DNA of 64,000 nt from Methylobacterium sp. 17Sr1-1 (GCF_003173775.1 NZ_CP029552.1:2890001-2954000); one strand, 5' to 3'; counted from the first letter of the stretch, positions 1-9,169 are shown. Notes: generated from the sequence alone by a model not told the origin. A program made the numbers and translations.

Positions 1-2033
1 CCGGTGCCGCCGAAGCGGCGGGTGGTCGATGCGTCGGCCTGGGTGAAGCGCTGGAACAGCCGCGCCTGCTGCTCCTCGCTCATGCCGATGCCGGTGTCGG
101 CGACGGTGAAGACCAGCCGGTCGCCGCCCTCCCGATGCTCGCGCGCGGCCGTGAGGGTGATGGTGCCGCCCTCCGTGAACTTCGCGGCGTTGCTCAACAG
201 GTTGATCAGGCACTGCCGCAGCTTCGTCGCGTCGGTATGCGCCCGCCCGAGATGATCGCCGAGGGTCAGGGTCAGGGTGTTGCCCTTCTTCTCCACCAGG
301 GCGTCGACGGTGGTGGCGACCTCGCGGACGGTCTCGGCGACGTCGAGCTCCTCGGCATAGACCTCCATCCGCTCGGCCTCGATCTTCGAGAGGTCGAGCA
401 CGTCGTTGATCAGGCCGAGGAGGTGGCGGGCATTCGCCTCGATCTTGCGCATGTCGGCGAGCAGGCTCTCCTCGCCGAGATCCTCCATCTCCTCCTGGAG
501 CATCTCCGCGTAGCCGATCACCGCCGAGAGCGGCGTGCGCAATTCGTGGCTCATGTTGGCGAGGAACTGGCTCTTGGCGCGGTTGGCTTCCTCGGCCGCC
601 TCCTTGGCGGCCTCGAGGGCCAGCTCGGCCTCCTTGCGGGCGGTGACGTCCGCATGCGCCCCGACCCATTCGCGCACGCGCCCGTCCTCCTCCAGGATCG
701 GGACGGCGCGGCCCTCCATGTGGCGCCACTCCCCGTCGTGGCGGCGCAGCCGGTGCTCGATGGCGTAGAGCGTGCGCGAGGCGACCGCCCGCTCCCAGGC
801 GTCCCGCGTCGCCTCCCGGTCGTCGGGATGGACCGCCTCAAGGAAACCCTGGCCGGCGGCCTCGGCCGGCGCCTGGCCGGTGAAGCGGGTCCATTCCGAG
901 GTCGCCTGCCGGAAGACGCCGTCCGGCGTGGTGGTCCAGACGATGGCCGAGGTCGCCTCGGTGAGGGAGCGGAACCGCTCCTCGCTGTCGACGAGGCGGC
1001 GCTCGGCGATCTTTCCCAAGGTCACGTCGGCCATGACGATGCCGACGCCGTCGGCCCGCTCGGCCTCCGGGCCGCGGCCGCGGCGGCGCAAGGGGAAGAA
1101 GCTCGCCTCGAAGTGGCGGGTCCCGCCCGGCGCGCTCGGGGCCGGCACCGCGACCGCGACGTTGGCGGTGACGAGACCGCTGTCGCGCGCCGCCGCGAGC
1201 TTCGGCCCGAGCGCGTCGCGCAGGGACGGCAGCAGCGCCCAGATCGGTGCGCCGAGATCGGCGCCGAAGCCGCGCTCGCTCATGTTGCCGAGCGCCCGGT
1301 TCATGTGCCGGAGATTGAGGTCGCGGTCGAGGAAGCCGAGGCCGACGGGGGCGTTCTCCAGAACGCTCTCCAGGAGGTCGGCCATGCGCTGGCTCTCGCG
1401 GCGGCGCACCAGGGCGAGGCGCGCCAGCAGCCCGACCGCCGCCAGCGCGGCGGCGAGCGTGACGAGGGGCAGGAGCGGGGTGCGGAAGGCATCGGCCGCG
1501 GCGAGGCGGCGCAGGTCGGCCGCGGCCCGGTCCTGGACCTCCCGCGTCACGTCGCGCACCGCGTCCATGGTGCGCTTGCCTTCCCCGGTCTGGATCAGCG
1601 CCAGGGCGGCCTCCTGGCCGCCGGCCCGGCGCGCGGCGACGACCCGGGCGGCGTAATCCGTCTCGGCCGCGATCACGCCCCGGCGCCGCTCGCGCAATCC
1701 CCGGTCGGGGGTGACGCCGTCGAGGGCGGCGAGCTCGCCGTCGATCCGGGCCACCGCCGCCGTATAGGGATCGAGGTAATCCTCGCGGCCGGTCAGGACG
1801 AAGCCCCGCTGACCGGTCTCGAGGTCCTTCAGGCTCGAGAGCACGCGCTCGCTCAGCGCCATGACGCGCCCGAGCCGGTCGGCCTCGGCCCGGCTGCGCG
1901 CCCCCTCGACGGTGTTCCAGCCGCCCGCCGCCACCGCGACGACGAGGAGGAGGAAGGCCAGCGGCGACCCCGGCAGACGCCGGCCGGGGGCGAGGAAGCG
2001 CCAGCGTTGGGTGGAGGCGGTCTTGCTGCTCAT
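1..2033 (-). CDS. CHASE3-PAS-PAS sensor histidine kinase, C-terminus cut by window edge
   Basis: Membrane sensor kinase; 677 residues are visible and the protein continues beyond the left edge. In order: a first membrane helix at about residues 22-40, a CHASE3-like extracytoplasmic domain at about 45-180 (it contains LETGQRGFVLTG), a second helix at about 183-208, two PAS domains at about 215-465, then a HisKA dimerisation domain with the phospho-accepting His496 in MSHELRTPLSAVIGY. The ATPase domain has the N box (INLLSNAAKF), the G1 box (DTGIGM) and an F box (FQRFTQAD) before it is cut. The ATG at 2033 follows an AGGTGAC ribosome-binding site. A C-terminal receiver domain cannot be excluded because the end is missing. 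The signal is unknown; CHASE3 ligands are generally undefined. The gene is divergent from the dehydrogenase at 2276. Confidence 0.9.
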   Translation of the reverse strand, partial: MSSKTASTQRWRFLAPGRRLPGSPLAFLLLVVAVAAGGWNTVEGARSRAEADRLGRVMALSERVLSSLKDLETGQRGFVLTGREDYLDPYTAAVARIDGELAALDGVTPDRGLRERRRGVIAAETDYAARVVAARRAGGQEAALALIQTGEGKRTMDAVRDVTREVQDRAAADLRRLAAADAFRTPLLPLVTLAAALAAVGLLARLALVRRRESQRMADLLESVLENAPVGLGFLDRDLNLRHMNRALGNMSERGFGADLGAPIWALLPSLRDALGPKLAAARDSGLVTANVAVAVPAPSAPGGTRHFEASFFPLRRRGRGPEAERADGVGIVMADVTLGKIAERRLVDSEERFRSLTEATSAIVWTTTPDGVFRQATSEWTRFTGQAPAEAAGQGFLEAVHPDDREATRDAWERAVASRTLYAIEHRLRRHDGEWRHMEGRAVPILEEDGRVREWVGAHADVTARKEAELALEAAKEAAEEANRAKSQFLANMSHELRTPLSAVIGYAEMLQEEMEDLGEESLLADMRKIEANARHLLGLINDVLDLSKIEAERMEVYAEELDVAETVREVATTVDALVEKKGNTLTLTLGDHLGRAHTDATKLRQCLINLLSNAAKFTEGGTITLTAAREHREGGDRLVFTVADTGIGMSEEQQARLFQRFTQADASTTRRFGGT

Positions 2034-2275
2034 GTCACCTTGCTCTCCGGGCCCTGGCGGCGCCGCGTCCGTCATGCAACGCCCGATCCCCCGCATCGAC
2101 CGCCCGGCCGGCGGCCGAATTGTTCGCGACAGGAGCCGGAGCTTGCCCGCGAGCGCAAGGCCGAAAGAGCGTGGGGCTCAGCCTCCGACAGGGGACGGGG
2201 TGCGCGAAAGCCGCACAGGGTGAAACATTGCCGCCCGTCGCACGTCACCTCGGGGCCGAAGAACTCAGGGTGAGT

Positions 2276-3280
2276 ATGATGCGACACAAGCCGCTGCGCG
2301 AGCAGGTCATCGTGATCACCGGCGCGTCGAGCGGGATCGGGCTCGCCACCGCCCGCATGGCCGCCGAGAGCGGCGCCCGGGTGGTGCTGGCGGCCCGCAG
2401 CGGCGACGTGCTCGCGCGGCTGGCCGCGGAGATCGGCGCCCGGGCCGTCGCCGTCACCGCCGATGTCGGCGATCGGGCGCAGGTCGAGGCGATCGCCGAG
2501 AGGGCGATCGCGACCTTCGGCGGCTTCGACACCTGGGTCAACGTCGCGGGGCTCACCGTCTACGGGCCCCTGCGCGAGATCACCCAGGAGGACCACGAGC
2601 GGCTGATCCGCACCAATTTCTGGGGTACGGTGAACGGCTCCCTCGTCGCCGCGGAGCACCTGCGCGAGCGGGGCGGCGCTCTGGTCAACGTCGGCAGCAT
2701 CGCCTCCGACCTCGCCTTCCCGTTCCAGGGCCTCTACGCCGCCTCCAAGCACGCGGTGAAGGGCTTTACCGACACGTTGCGCATGGAGCTGATCGCCGAG
2801 GGCGCCCCGGTCTCGGTCACGCTGGTCAAGCCGGCTTCCGTCGACACGCCGCTGCCGAACCGGGCCCGCAACTACATGGACCGCCAGCCGACCCTGCCGC
2901 CGCCGATCTACCCGCCGCAGGAGGTCGCGAACGCGATCCTGCACGCCGCCGTGCATCCGCAGCGCGACGTCTTCGTCGGCGGCGGCGGCAAGCTGTTCGT
3001 GATGGGCAAGGAATTCGCGCCCGGCGCCTATGACGAGCTCGCCCCCGCCATCATCGCCCTACAGAAGCGCGGGGAACCGCCGCGCGATCCCGTCGGCGCC
3101 CTCCACGCCCCGGTGCGGGCCGGCGAGGAGCGCGGCGACCCGCCGGTCCCGGTGATGCGCACCAGCGCCTACACGCGGGCGACCCTGCACCCGCTGGCGA
3201 GCGCCGGCGTCGCCGCGGGACTGGCGGCGACGGCGGCGGTCGTGTTCGGGAGAATGGCGCGGGGCCGGCGGCTGTCGTGA
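2276..3280 (+). CDS. SDR family oxidoreductase with C-terminal membrane anchor
   Basis: Classical short-chain dehydrogenase/reductase of 334 residues. The Rossmann cofactor motif GASSGIG lies near residue 15, NVAG follows the fourth strand, and the catalytic YAASK motif is preceded by NVGSIAS (Ser-Tyr-Lys). After the catalytic core the protein has an arginine/proline-rich stretch and a hydrophobic C-terminal helix (ASAGVAAGLAATAAVVFG) that probably anchors it to the membrane. I chose the ATG at 2276, which sits just after CAGGGTGAG; a second ATG follows directly at 2279, and the frame stays open upstream without SDR-like sequence. The substrate cannot be read from the sequence. Confidence 0.88.
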   Translation: MMRHKPLREQVIVITGASSGIGLATARMAAESGARVVLAARSGDVLARLAAEIGARAVAVTADVGDRAQVEAIAERAIATFGGFDTWVNVAGLTVYGPLREITQEDHERLIRTNFWGTVNGSLVAAEHLRERGGALVNVGSIASDLAFPFQGLYAASKHAVKGFTDTLRMELIAEGAPVSVTLVKPASVDTPLPNRARNYMDRQPTLPPPIYPPQEVANAILHAAVHPQRDVFVGGGGKLFVMGKEFAPGAYDELAPAIIALQKRGEPPRDPVGALHAPVRAGEERGDPPVPVMRTSAYTRATLHPLASAGVAAGLAATAAVVFGRMARGRRLS

Positions 3281-3316
3281 CGACTTCAGGCAGGTCCTCG
3301 GCGCAACTGGCGCTCT

Positions 3317-3365
3317 CGATGTCATCCCGGGGCTCGACGAAGTCGAGAACCCGGGATGACATCGA
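3317..3365. repeat. REP-type palindrome (TCATCCCGG family)
   Basis: Perfect inverted repeat TCGATGTCATCCCGG / CCGGGATGACATCGA around a nested CTCGACGAAGTCGAG hairpin, between the convergent SDR and MFS genes. It could act as a transcription terminator or mRNA stabiliser but has no T-tract. Related copies lie near 6405-6480 and 43396-43433. Confidence 0.75.
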
Positions 3366-3388
3366 CGGGGGAACTCTAATCGGCGCAA

Positions 3389-4702
3389 TCAAGCAGGCCC
3401 CGATCGTCTACCGCCCTCCTCCAGGTCCCGCCCCCGCGTCTCCGGCAGCCACCACGCCGCCACCGTGCCGATCAGGCTGAAGGCGGCGAGATAGTAGGCG
3501 GGCGCCATTCGGTCGCCGGTGGCCGCGATCAGCCAGTTGATGACGTAGTTGGTGCTGCCGCCGAACACCGACACGGCCAGCGCGTACACGATGGCGAGGC
3601 CCGAGCTGCGCACCGCGCGCGGCAGCGATTCCGGGATGCCGACGATGATCGCCGCCGCGTTGATCGAGGACAGGGCCGAGAGCAGGAAGGTCACGGCGTA
3701 GACTGCCGCCGGTCCCGGCGCCCGCAGGAGCCAGGCGAAGGCGGGAACCGCCAGGATCAGGATCAGGGCGCGGGGCCAGATCATCACCGGCCGCCGGCCG
3801 TAGCGGTCCGCCAGGACTCCGCCGAGCAGCGGGAAGGCGACCGAGGCGAGGCCGAGGGCGATCGGCACCGCGGTCGCGGCGGTCTCGGACAGCCCCAGGG
3901 TCGCGCCGGCATAGACCGGCATGTTGGTGCCGACGGCGTTCGAGACCGTCGAGGCGGCGATGACCAGGAAGGTCAGCCCGAGCAGGCGGCCGTGCTCGCG
4001 CAGGAGCCGGCCGATCACCGCCCCGGTCGAGGCGGCGGCGTCCGGGTCCTCGGCGGCGCCCGCGGTCTCCGGCAGGTGGCTGCGGATGACGAGGCCGACC
4101 GGCACCACCGCGAGGCCGACCAGGAACATCACCCGCCAGCCCCATTCCGCCATCGCGGCGTCGCCGAGGACCAGCGCCAGGCTCGTCGCGAGCAGGCCGG
4201 CGAACAGGGCCGCACAGCCCTGGCTGGCGATCTGCCAGCTGGTGACGAAGCCGCGATGCTTGGCCGGCGCCGCCTCCAGCAGGTAGGCGGTCGAGGGGCC
4301 GACCTCGCCGCCGAGCGCCAGGCCCTGGATCAGCCGGCCGGCGATGACGATGGCTTGCGCCCACCCGCCGATCTGCGCGTAGCCCGGGCAGGCGGCGAGC
4401 ATCAGCATGCCGACCGCCATCAGCGCGATGGTGACGAGCATGGCGGGCTTGCGCCCGGCCCGGTCGGCGAGCGCCCCGATCAGCGCGCCGCCGATCGGCC
4501 GCATGACGTAGCCGACGCCGAACAGGGCGAGCGAGGCGAGGAGGCTGTGGCTCGCGTCGGAAGCCGGGAAGAACGCCTCGCCGATCGCCTTGGCGAAGAA
4601 GGCGTAGACGGTGAAGTCGTAGAATTCGAGGGCGTTGCCGAGCACCACGGCGCCGACCGCCTTGCGGTCGAGGCCGGCGCGGACCGGATTGCGCGCGTCC
4701 AT
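3389..4702 (-). CDS. MFS transporter, metabolite:H+ symporter type
   Basis: A 437-residue inner-membrane transporter with about twelve hydrophobic segments. The N-terminal LGNALEFYDFTVYAFFA and the loop motif ALADRAGRKPAML match the metabolite:H+ symporter branch (citrate, alpha-ketoglutarate, proline/betaine and shikimate carriers). RLIQGLALGGEVGPS is the conserved segment after the fourth helix. The substrate cannot be assigned. The start at 4702 lies 9 bp downstream of the stop of the Rmf-like gene, so the two probably form one transcript. Confidence 0.87.
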   Translation of the reverse strand: MDARNPVRAGLDRKAVGAVVLGNALEFYDFTVYAFFAKAIGEAFFPASDASHSLLASLALFGVGYVMRPIGGALIGALADRAGRKPAMLVTIALMAVGMLMLAACPGYAQIGGWAQAIVIAGRLIQGLALGGEVGPSTAYLLEAAPAKHRGFVTSWQIASQGCAALFAGLLATSLALVLGDAAMAEWGWRVMFLVGLAVVPVGLVIRSHLPETAGAAEDPDAAASTGAVIGRLLREHGRLLGLTFLVIAASTVSNAVGTNMPVYAGATLGLSETAATAVPIALGLASVAFPLLGGVLADRYGRRPVMIWPRALILILAVPAFAWLLRAPGPAAVYAVTFLLSALSSINAAAIIVGIPESLPRAVRSSGLAIVYALAVSVFGGSTNYVINWLIAATGDRMAPAYYLAAFSLIGTVAAWWLPETRGRDLEEGGRRSGPA

Positions 4703-4711
4703 GCGATAAGG

Positions 4712-4906
4712 TCAGCGGCCCGGTTCGCGCTTGAGGCCGCCGGTCACCGGCGCGACCCCCGCCGCCACGGCCTCGTCGTAGCCGGACAGCCAGCGCTCCC
4801 GCGCCTCGGTGCCCTCGGCATAGGGGCAGGCCTCGCGGGCGAGGCCCTTCTCGGGAGCGGCGCGGCCCAGCGCATGGGCGTCGAGGTTGTCGGGCGGGGA
4901 TTGCAT
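4712..4906 (-). CDS. Rmf/CrpP-like small protein
   Basis: A 64-residue protein whose centre, ACPYAEGTEARERWLSGYDE, resembles the ribosome modulation factor/CrpP family, in which a short Cys-Pro-Tyr-x10-12-Trp-x2-Gly-(Tyr/Phe) core is typical. In gammaproteobacteria Rmf helps dimerise 70S ribosomes in stationary phase; alphaproteobacterial members are mostly uncharacterised, so the function here is inference. The ATG at 4906 faces the metC-like gene on the other strand. Co-transcription with the MFS gene is suggested by the 9 bp gap. Confidence 0.7.
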   Translation of the reverse strand: MQSPPDNLDAHALGRAAPEKGLAREACPYAEGTEARERWLSGYDEAVAAGVAPVTGGLKREPGR

Positions 4907-5081
4907 CGGCTCGGCCGGGCTCCTGTCGGGCGGTGCGAGAGAGGACGCACGGCCGAGAACCCGAACCGCCGGCAGCGCCAGACGTTCCCGGCGGGCATCG
5001 GCTCCGGACGCCGGCGGCGTGGCGAACGAGGCGGGCCGGGCCTATACGAAACGCTACCCGCGCCCCGCAGGAGACGCCGCC

Positions 5082-6377
5082 GTGTCCCACTCCCCGCCCG
5101 CTCCATCGCCGACCGAGGCCGGCCTCAAGCCCGAGCGGCGCGCGGCCTTCCTCGCCGGGTGCCGGCCGGCGACGCGCCGGATCCACGTGCCGATCGTCGA
5201 CCTCGCCGCCTCGCGCGGCCACCTCAACCCCCGCGGCCTCGGGCAGGCCCGGGCCTTCTCCGATCTCGGCTCGCTCGGCCAGAGCAGTGTCGGCTTCGAC
5301 AGCCTCGGCGAGTACGAGCAGGCGGACGCGGCCGGCCGCGCGGTCTATGGCGGCGCCGAGTACGGCGTCGTCCTGTCGCCGGAGGCGGAGGCGGTCTGCG
5401 CCAAGTTCGCGCAGCTGCACGGCGGCGCCGGCGCGATCGTCTCCGCGTCGGGCTTGGCGGCGATCGCGATCACGCTCGACGCCTTCGCCCCGAAGGCCGT
5501 GCTGATCCCGGACGCCCTGTACTTCCCGGCCTGGCGCTACCTGTCCGAGACCGGCCGGGCCGCGCTCGTCACCTACCCGTCCGGCGCCTCGGGAGAGGAG
5601 GTCGGGGCGCTCGTCCGGGAAGCGGGCCGGCGTTTCGCCCCCGCCGACACGATGGTCTACCTCGAGGCGCCCGCGAGCGGCACCTTCGAGATCCCGGACA
5701 TCGCCGGCATCGTCGCGGAGGCGCGGCAGGCGGGCTTGCGCACCGTGATGGACAACACCTGGGCGAGCCACGTGCGCTTCCGGCCGCTCGACCACGGCAT
5801 CGACATCGCGGTCCAGGCGACGACGAAGTACGAGGGCGGCTACGGCGACACGCCGAGCGGCATCGTGGTGGCGCGCGACGAGGGCGACCTCGCCCGCCTG
5901 CGCCGGCAGCTCCGGATCAGCGGCCACGGCGCGGTCTCGCCCCAGACCTGCACCCGCCTGTTCCACCGGGTCGACAGCGCGGGAAGTCGCCTGGATCGGC
6001 ACGCTGCCACCGCCGCGGCGCTGATGCGGTGGTTCGAGGGCCGGCCCTTCACGGCCGGGATCCTCAGCCCCGTCCGGGAGGACAGCCCCTATCACGCCCG
6101 GTTCCGGCAGTATTTCGGCGCCGGCAACAGCCTGTTCACGGTCGCCTTCGCCGAAGGCTTATCCGCCGAGCGGGTCCACGCCTTCGTCGACGCGCTGCTG
6201 TTGTTTCGCGTCGCCGAGAGTTGGGGCGGCCACGTCTCGCTGGCGCTGCCGGTGCATCCGCGGCGCGCGCCCGAGAGCCTGCCGAAGGGCGTGATGTTCC
6301 GGTTCAATGCCGGGCTGGAGGAGGCCGAGGACCTGGTCGCAGACCTCGACCAGGCATCGCGCGGGACGCTGGATTGA
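5082..6377 (+). CDS. metC: Cystathionine beta-lyase-type PLP enzyme
   Basis: A 431-residue enzyme of the Cys/Met-metabolism PLP-dependent family (fold type I). MetC members cleave cystathionine to homocysteine, pyruvate and ammonia in methionine synthesis. Visible signatures: SSVGFDSLGEYEQ near the N-terminus, the cofactor-region segment VMDNTWASHVRFRPLDHGID, and the PLP-lysine motif QATTKYEGGYGD. C-terminal segments ESWGGHVSLALP and MFRFNAGLEE are typical of the family. I chose the GTG at 5082 because it follows GCAGGAGA at good spacing; the open frame reaches further upstream without family-like sequence. Other family members (gamma-lyase, sulfhydrylase) cannot be fully excluded. Confidence 0.85.
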   Translation: MSHSPPAPSPTEAGLKPERRAAFLAGCRPATRRIHVPIVDLAASRGHLNPRGLGQARAFSDLGSLGQSSVGFDSLGEYEQADAAGRAVYGGAEYGVVLSPEAEAVCAKFAQLHGGAGAIVSASGLAAIAITLDAFAPKAVLIPDALYFPAWRYLSETGRAALVTYPSGASGEEVGALVREAGRRFAPADTMVYLEAPASGTFEIPDIAGIVAEARQAGLRTVMDNTWASHVRFRPLDHGIDIAVQATTKYEGGYGDTPSGIVVARDEGDLARLRRQLRISGHGAVSPQTCTRLFHRVDSAGSRLDRHAATAAALMRWFEGRPFTAGILSPVREDSPYHARFRQYFGAGNSLFTVAFAEGLSAERVHAFVDALLLFRVAESWGGHVSLALPVHPRRAPESLPKGVMFRFNAGLEEAEDLVADLDQASRGTLD

Positions 6378-6404
6378 GAGCCTGCCTGATTGGAGCCCAC
6401 AGAG

Positions 6405-6480
6405 TTGACCCCCTGCATGTCATTCCGGGGCCGCGTAGCGGAGCCCGGAATGACCCGGAGGGTGTTATTCTGCAGGGTCC
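6405..6480. repeat. REP-type palindrome (TCATTCCGG family)
   Basis: Inverted repeat GTCATTCCGGG (6419-6429) / CCCGGAATGAC (6444-6454), extended by outer CCCTGCA / TGCAGGG arms, between the convergent metC-like and lipoprotein genes. It is the same family as the element at 3317. Confidence 0.65.
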
Positions 6481-6502
6481 AATCGAACGGTCTCAAAAGA
6501 CC

Positions 6503-6832
6503 CTACGGGTAGCCGTACCGGGCCTTCGCCGCCGCCAGCAGGCGCAGCGCCTCGCTGTCCCGGCCGGCCGCGCAGGCGTTCGACGCGTTGGCGAGATCGG
6601 CCGAGAAGCGCTTGCCGACCGGGGCGTTGAGGTTGCCGGTGGCGACGTCGCTCTCGACGACGGCCTGGGTGCGGGCGATGGCCGGGCCGCAGCCGGTGCC
6701 GGCGGGCAGCGCGCCGGCGGGGAGCGCGGCGACGGGGCCGAGCGCGGCCGGCGGCGGGACGGCCGGCTTCGACTGGCAGGCGGCGAGGGCGAGAAGGGCC
6801 GCGAGGGCAAGCCCGGGCTTCCGATACGACAC
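6503..6832 (-). CDS. Small predicted lipoprotein
   Basis: A 109-residue hypothetical lipoprotein. It starts at the GTG at 6832, preceded by GGAG at 7 nt spacing. A hydrophobic signal sequence ends in the lipobox LALAAC, so lipidation at that Cys is predicted. A proline/alanine-rich linker follows, then a small domain with two cysteines (one in TGCGPAI, one in SNACAAG) that may form a disulfide. The C-terminal part (DSEALRLLAAAKARYGYP) resembles a helical hairpin. No known function. It is transcribed away from the leu leader. Confidence 0.75.
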   Translation of the reverse strand: MSYRKPGLALAALLALAACQSKPAVPPPAALGPVAALPAGALPAGTGCGPAIARTQAVVESDVATGNLNAPVGKRFSADLANASNACAAGRDSEALRLLAAAKARYGYP

Positions 6833-6928
6833 GGGGCAGCTCCATCTTGACGTGAGCACGTGCGGCCAAGCTTGTGGCAAGCACCGGCGGGGCGGTCAAT
6901 CACGGGACGGGCCTCCATCCGCGACGGC

Positions 6929-6957
6929 TTGTCATCCTGCCCTCGGACCGGTACACA
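6929..6957 (+). promoter_or_regulatory. Possible sigma-70-type promoter for leu leader/leuA
   Basis: TTGTCA (6929-6934), a 17 bp spacer, and TACACA (6952-6957), 44 bp before the leader peptide start. The -35 matches well and the -10 only half; placement is inferred from position. Confidence 0.35.
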
Positions 6958-7001
6958 GGCGGCCCTCGCACCGGGTTCAAACCCTTCAGGAGACGCGAGC
7001 C

Positions 7002-7106
7002 GTGGCTCATGCCGGCTCCCCGCTGACGCTTCCGACGACCGCCCTTTCGGCGGCGCGGGCGCGCGCGCTCCTCCTCGGCGGCCTTCTCCTCCTTATCAGC
7101 CCCTGA
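7002..7106 (+). CDS. leuL: leuA leader (attenuator) peptide
   Basis: A 34-residue open frame starting at GTG 7002 with a clear AGGAGA ribosome-binding site 8 nt upstream. Near its end it encodes LLLGGLLLL, seven leucines in nine residues, just before the TGA at 7104. It lies 111 bp before leuA on the same strand. This is the expected structure of a leucine-responsive leader: when charged tRNA-Leu is scarce the ribosome stalls in the Leu run and downstream RNA pairing changes. Leucine leader peptides upstream of leuA have been predicted in alphaproteobacteria. The reading is from sequence and position only. Confidence 0.8.
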   Translation: MAHAGSPLTLPTTALSAARARALLLGGLLLLISP

Positions 7107-7217
7107 GGGCCGTCCGGGCATGCGCCTGGGCCCTTGGGGGAGCTTGAGGACCGAGACACCTTCCCAAATGCCGCGCCCGCGCGACCCCTGATCCCGGGCG
7201 AACCAGGATTCCAGACC
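7107..7217 (+). promoter_or_regulatory. Putative leuA attenuator RNA region
   Basis: Segment between the leader stop and leuA. GGGCC (7107-7111) can pair with the GGGCCC around 7129, and TTGGGGGAG (7134-7142) can pair with CTTCCCAA further on, giving mutually dependent stems. There is no clear U-tract, so control may act on leuA translation or by an atypical terminator. The pairing is judged by eye. Confidence 0.45.
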
Positions 7218-8789
7218 ATGACCGACCAGACCGCCCGCACCCCCTCCCCGGCCGAGCGCGTGCTGATCCTCGACACCACCCTGCGCGACGGCGAGCAGTG
7301 CCCCGGCGCCACGATGACGCTGGAGGAGAAGCTGGCGGTGGCCGAGATGCTCGACGCGATGGGCGTCGACATCATCGAGGCCGGCTTCCCGATCGCCTCC
7401 AACGGCGACTTCGAGGCGGTGGCCGAGATCGCCCGGCGCTCGAAGTCCGCGGTGATCGCGGGCCTCGCACGGGCGATTCCCGCCGACATCGCGCGGGCCG
7501 GCGAGGCGGTGCGCTTTGCCAAGCGCGGGCGCATCCACACCTTCGTGTCGACCTCGCCGATCCATCTGGCGCACCAGATGCGCAAGACCGAGGACGAGGT
7601 CCTGGAGATCATCCTGACCACCGTGGCCCAGGCCCGCGACCTCGTCGAGGACGTCGAGTGGTCGGCGATGGACGCGACCCGCACCCCGATCGACTACCTG
7701 TGCCGCTGCGTCGAGGCGGCGATCCGGATGGGCGCCACCACCATCAACCTGCCCGACACGGTCGGCTACGCGACGCCCGAGGAGTACCGGGCGATGTTCC
7801 GCTCTGTCCGCGAGCGGGTGCCGAACTCCGACAAGGCGGTCTTCTCCGTCCATTGCCACAACGACTTGGGGTTGGCGGTGGCGAACTCGCTCGCCGGCAT
7901 CGAGGGCGGCGCGCGCCAGATCGAGTGCACCATCAACGGCATCGGCGAGCGGGCCGGCAACGCCGCGCTGGAGGAGATCGTGATGGCGATCAAGACCCGC
8001 GCCGACGTGCTGCCCTACGCCACGGGCATCGACACCACGCAGCTCGTGCGCGCCTCGAAGCTGGTGGCCGGCGCCACCCACTTCCCGGTCCAGTACAACA
8101 AGGCGATCGTCGGCCGGAACGCCTTCGCCCACGAGAGCGGCATCCACCAGGACGGGATGCTGAAGAACCAGACCACCTACGAGATCATGACGCCCGAATC
8201 GGTCGGCGTGCACAAGACCTCGCTGGTGATGGGCAAGCATTCGGGCCGGGCGGCCTTCCGCTCCAAGCTCGACGACATGGGCTACCGGCTGTCCGACAAC
8301 CAGTTCCAGGACGCCTTCGAGCGGTTCAAGGCGCTGGCCGACCGCAAGAAGCACGTCTACGACGAGGACATCGAGGCGCTGGTCGACGAGAACCTGGCCA
8401 CCGCCCACGACCGGATCCGGCTGGTCTCGCTCACCGTGGTCGCCGGCACCCGCGGCCCGCAGCGCGCGACGATGAAGCTCGACATCGAGGGGCGTGTCGT
8501 CACCGAGGAGGTCGACGGCAACGGCCCGGTCGACGCGGTGTTCAACGCCATCCAGGCGCTCGTGCCGCACGAGGCGTCGCTGGAGCTCTACGACGTCCAC
8601 GCGGTGACCGGCGGCAGCGACGCCCAGGCCGACGTCTCGGTGCGCCTGCGCCAGGACGACCGCATCGTCACCGCCCGCGGCGCCGATCCGGACACCCTGG
8701 TCGCCTCGGCCAAGGCCTACCTCGCCGCGCTGAACAAGCTGATGGCTGGCGCCAGCCGCCTGCACGCCCAGCACGCCGCCGCCGAGTAA
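7218..8789 (+). CDS. leuA: 2-isopropylmalate synthase
   Basis: A 523-residue enzyme that condenses acetyl-CoA with 2-oxoisovalerate, the first committed step of leucine synthesis in the cytoplasm. The TIM-barrel catalytic domain occupies about residues 10-270: metal-binding DTTLRDGEQ, the metal-ligand motif HCHNDLGLAVANS, and GIGERAGNAALEE. HESGIHQDGML is the conserved flexible-domain motif. The C-terminal regulatory domain (about 395-515) is the leucine-binding dimer domain of feedback-inhibited LeuA. I chose the ATG at 7218 because the protein then begins with the standard short N-terminus; an in-frame TTG at 7134 lies in the predicted attenuator. Confidence 0.97.
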   Translation: MTDQTARTPSPAERVLILDTTLRDGEQCPGATMTLEEKLAVAEMLDAMGVDIIEAGFPIASNGDFEAVAEIARRSKSAVIAGLARAIPADIARAGEAVRFAKRGRIHTFVSTSPIHLAHQMRKTEDEVLEIILTTVAQARDLVEDVEWSAMDATRTPIDYLCRCVEAAIRMGATTINLPDTVGYATPEEYRAMFRSVRERVPNSDKAVFSVHCHNDLGLAVANSLAGIEGGARQIECTINGIGERAGNAALEEIVMAIKTRADVLPYATGIDTTQLVRASKLVAGATHFPVQYNKAIVGRNAFAHESGIHQDGMLKNQTTYEIMTPESVGVHKTSLVMGKHSGRAAFRSKLDDMGYRLSDNQFQDAFERFKALADRKKHVYDEDIEALVDENLATAHDRIRLVSLTVVAGTRGPQRATMKLDIEGRVVTEEVDGNGPVDAVFNAIQALVPHEASLELYDVHAVTGGSDAQADVSVRLRQDDRIVTARGADPDTLVASAKAYLAALNKLMAGASRLHAQHAAAE

Positions 8790-8913
8790 GCGGCGCCGGC
8801 AAAAAATCGGCGGGTCGGCGGCATCGGGGCTGGACAGCCCGCCGCCGGCCCCTTAAACGACCCTCACCGCCGGGGCGGTTTGGTGGCTTCCCCGGAGGCG
8901 CTCTTGTGAGAGC

Positions 8914-8989
<76 letters not shown>

Positions 8990-9093
8990 CAAGATCTCAG
9001 GTTACTTCGCGGTAGCTTGAACCGGGAGCCCTAAGGGTTACCGATACTACAGGAGCGGTTGGTGGCCGTTCCCCTTTCGCTCTCGCGAGCGAC

Positions 9094-9169
<76 letters not shown>

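Noticed and set aside
135..2273. Long plus-strand frame over the histidine kinase.
   Set aside because: Antisense shadow caused by high GC. The minus-strand protein has all kinase motifs; this one has none.
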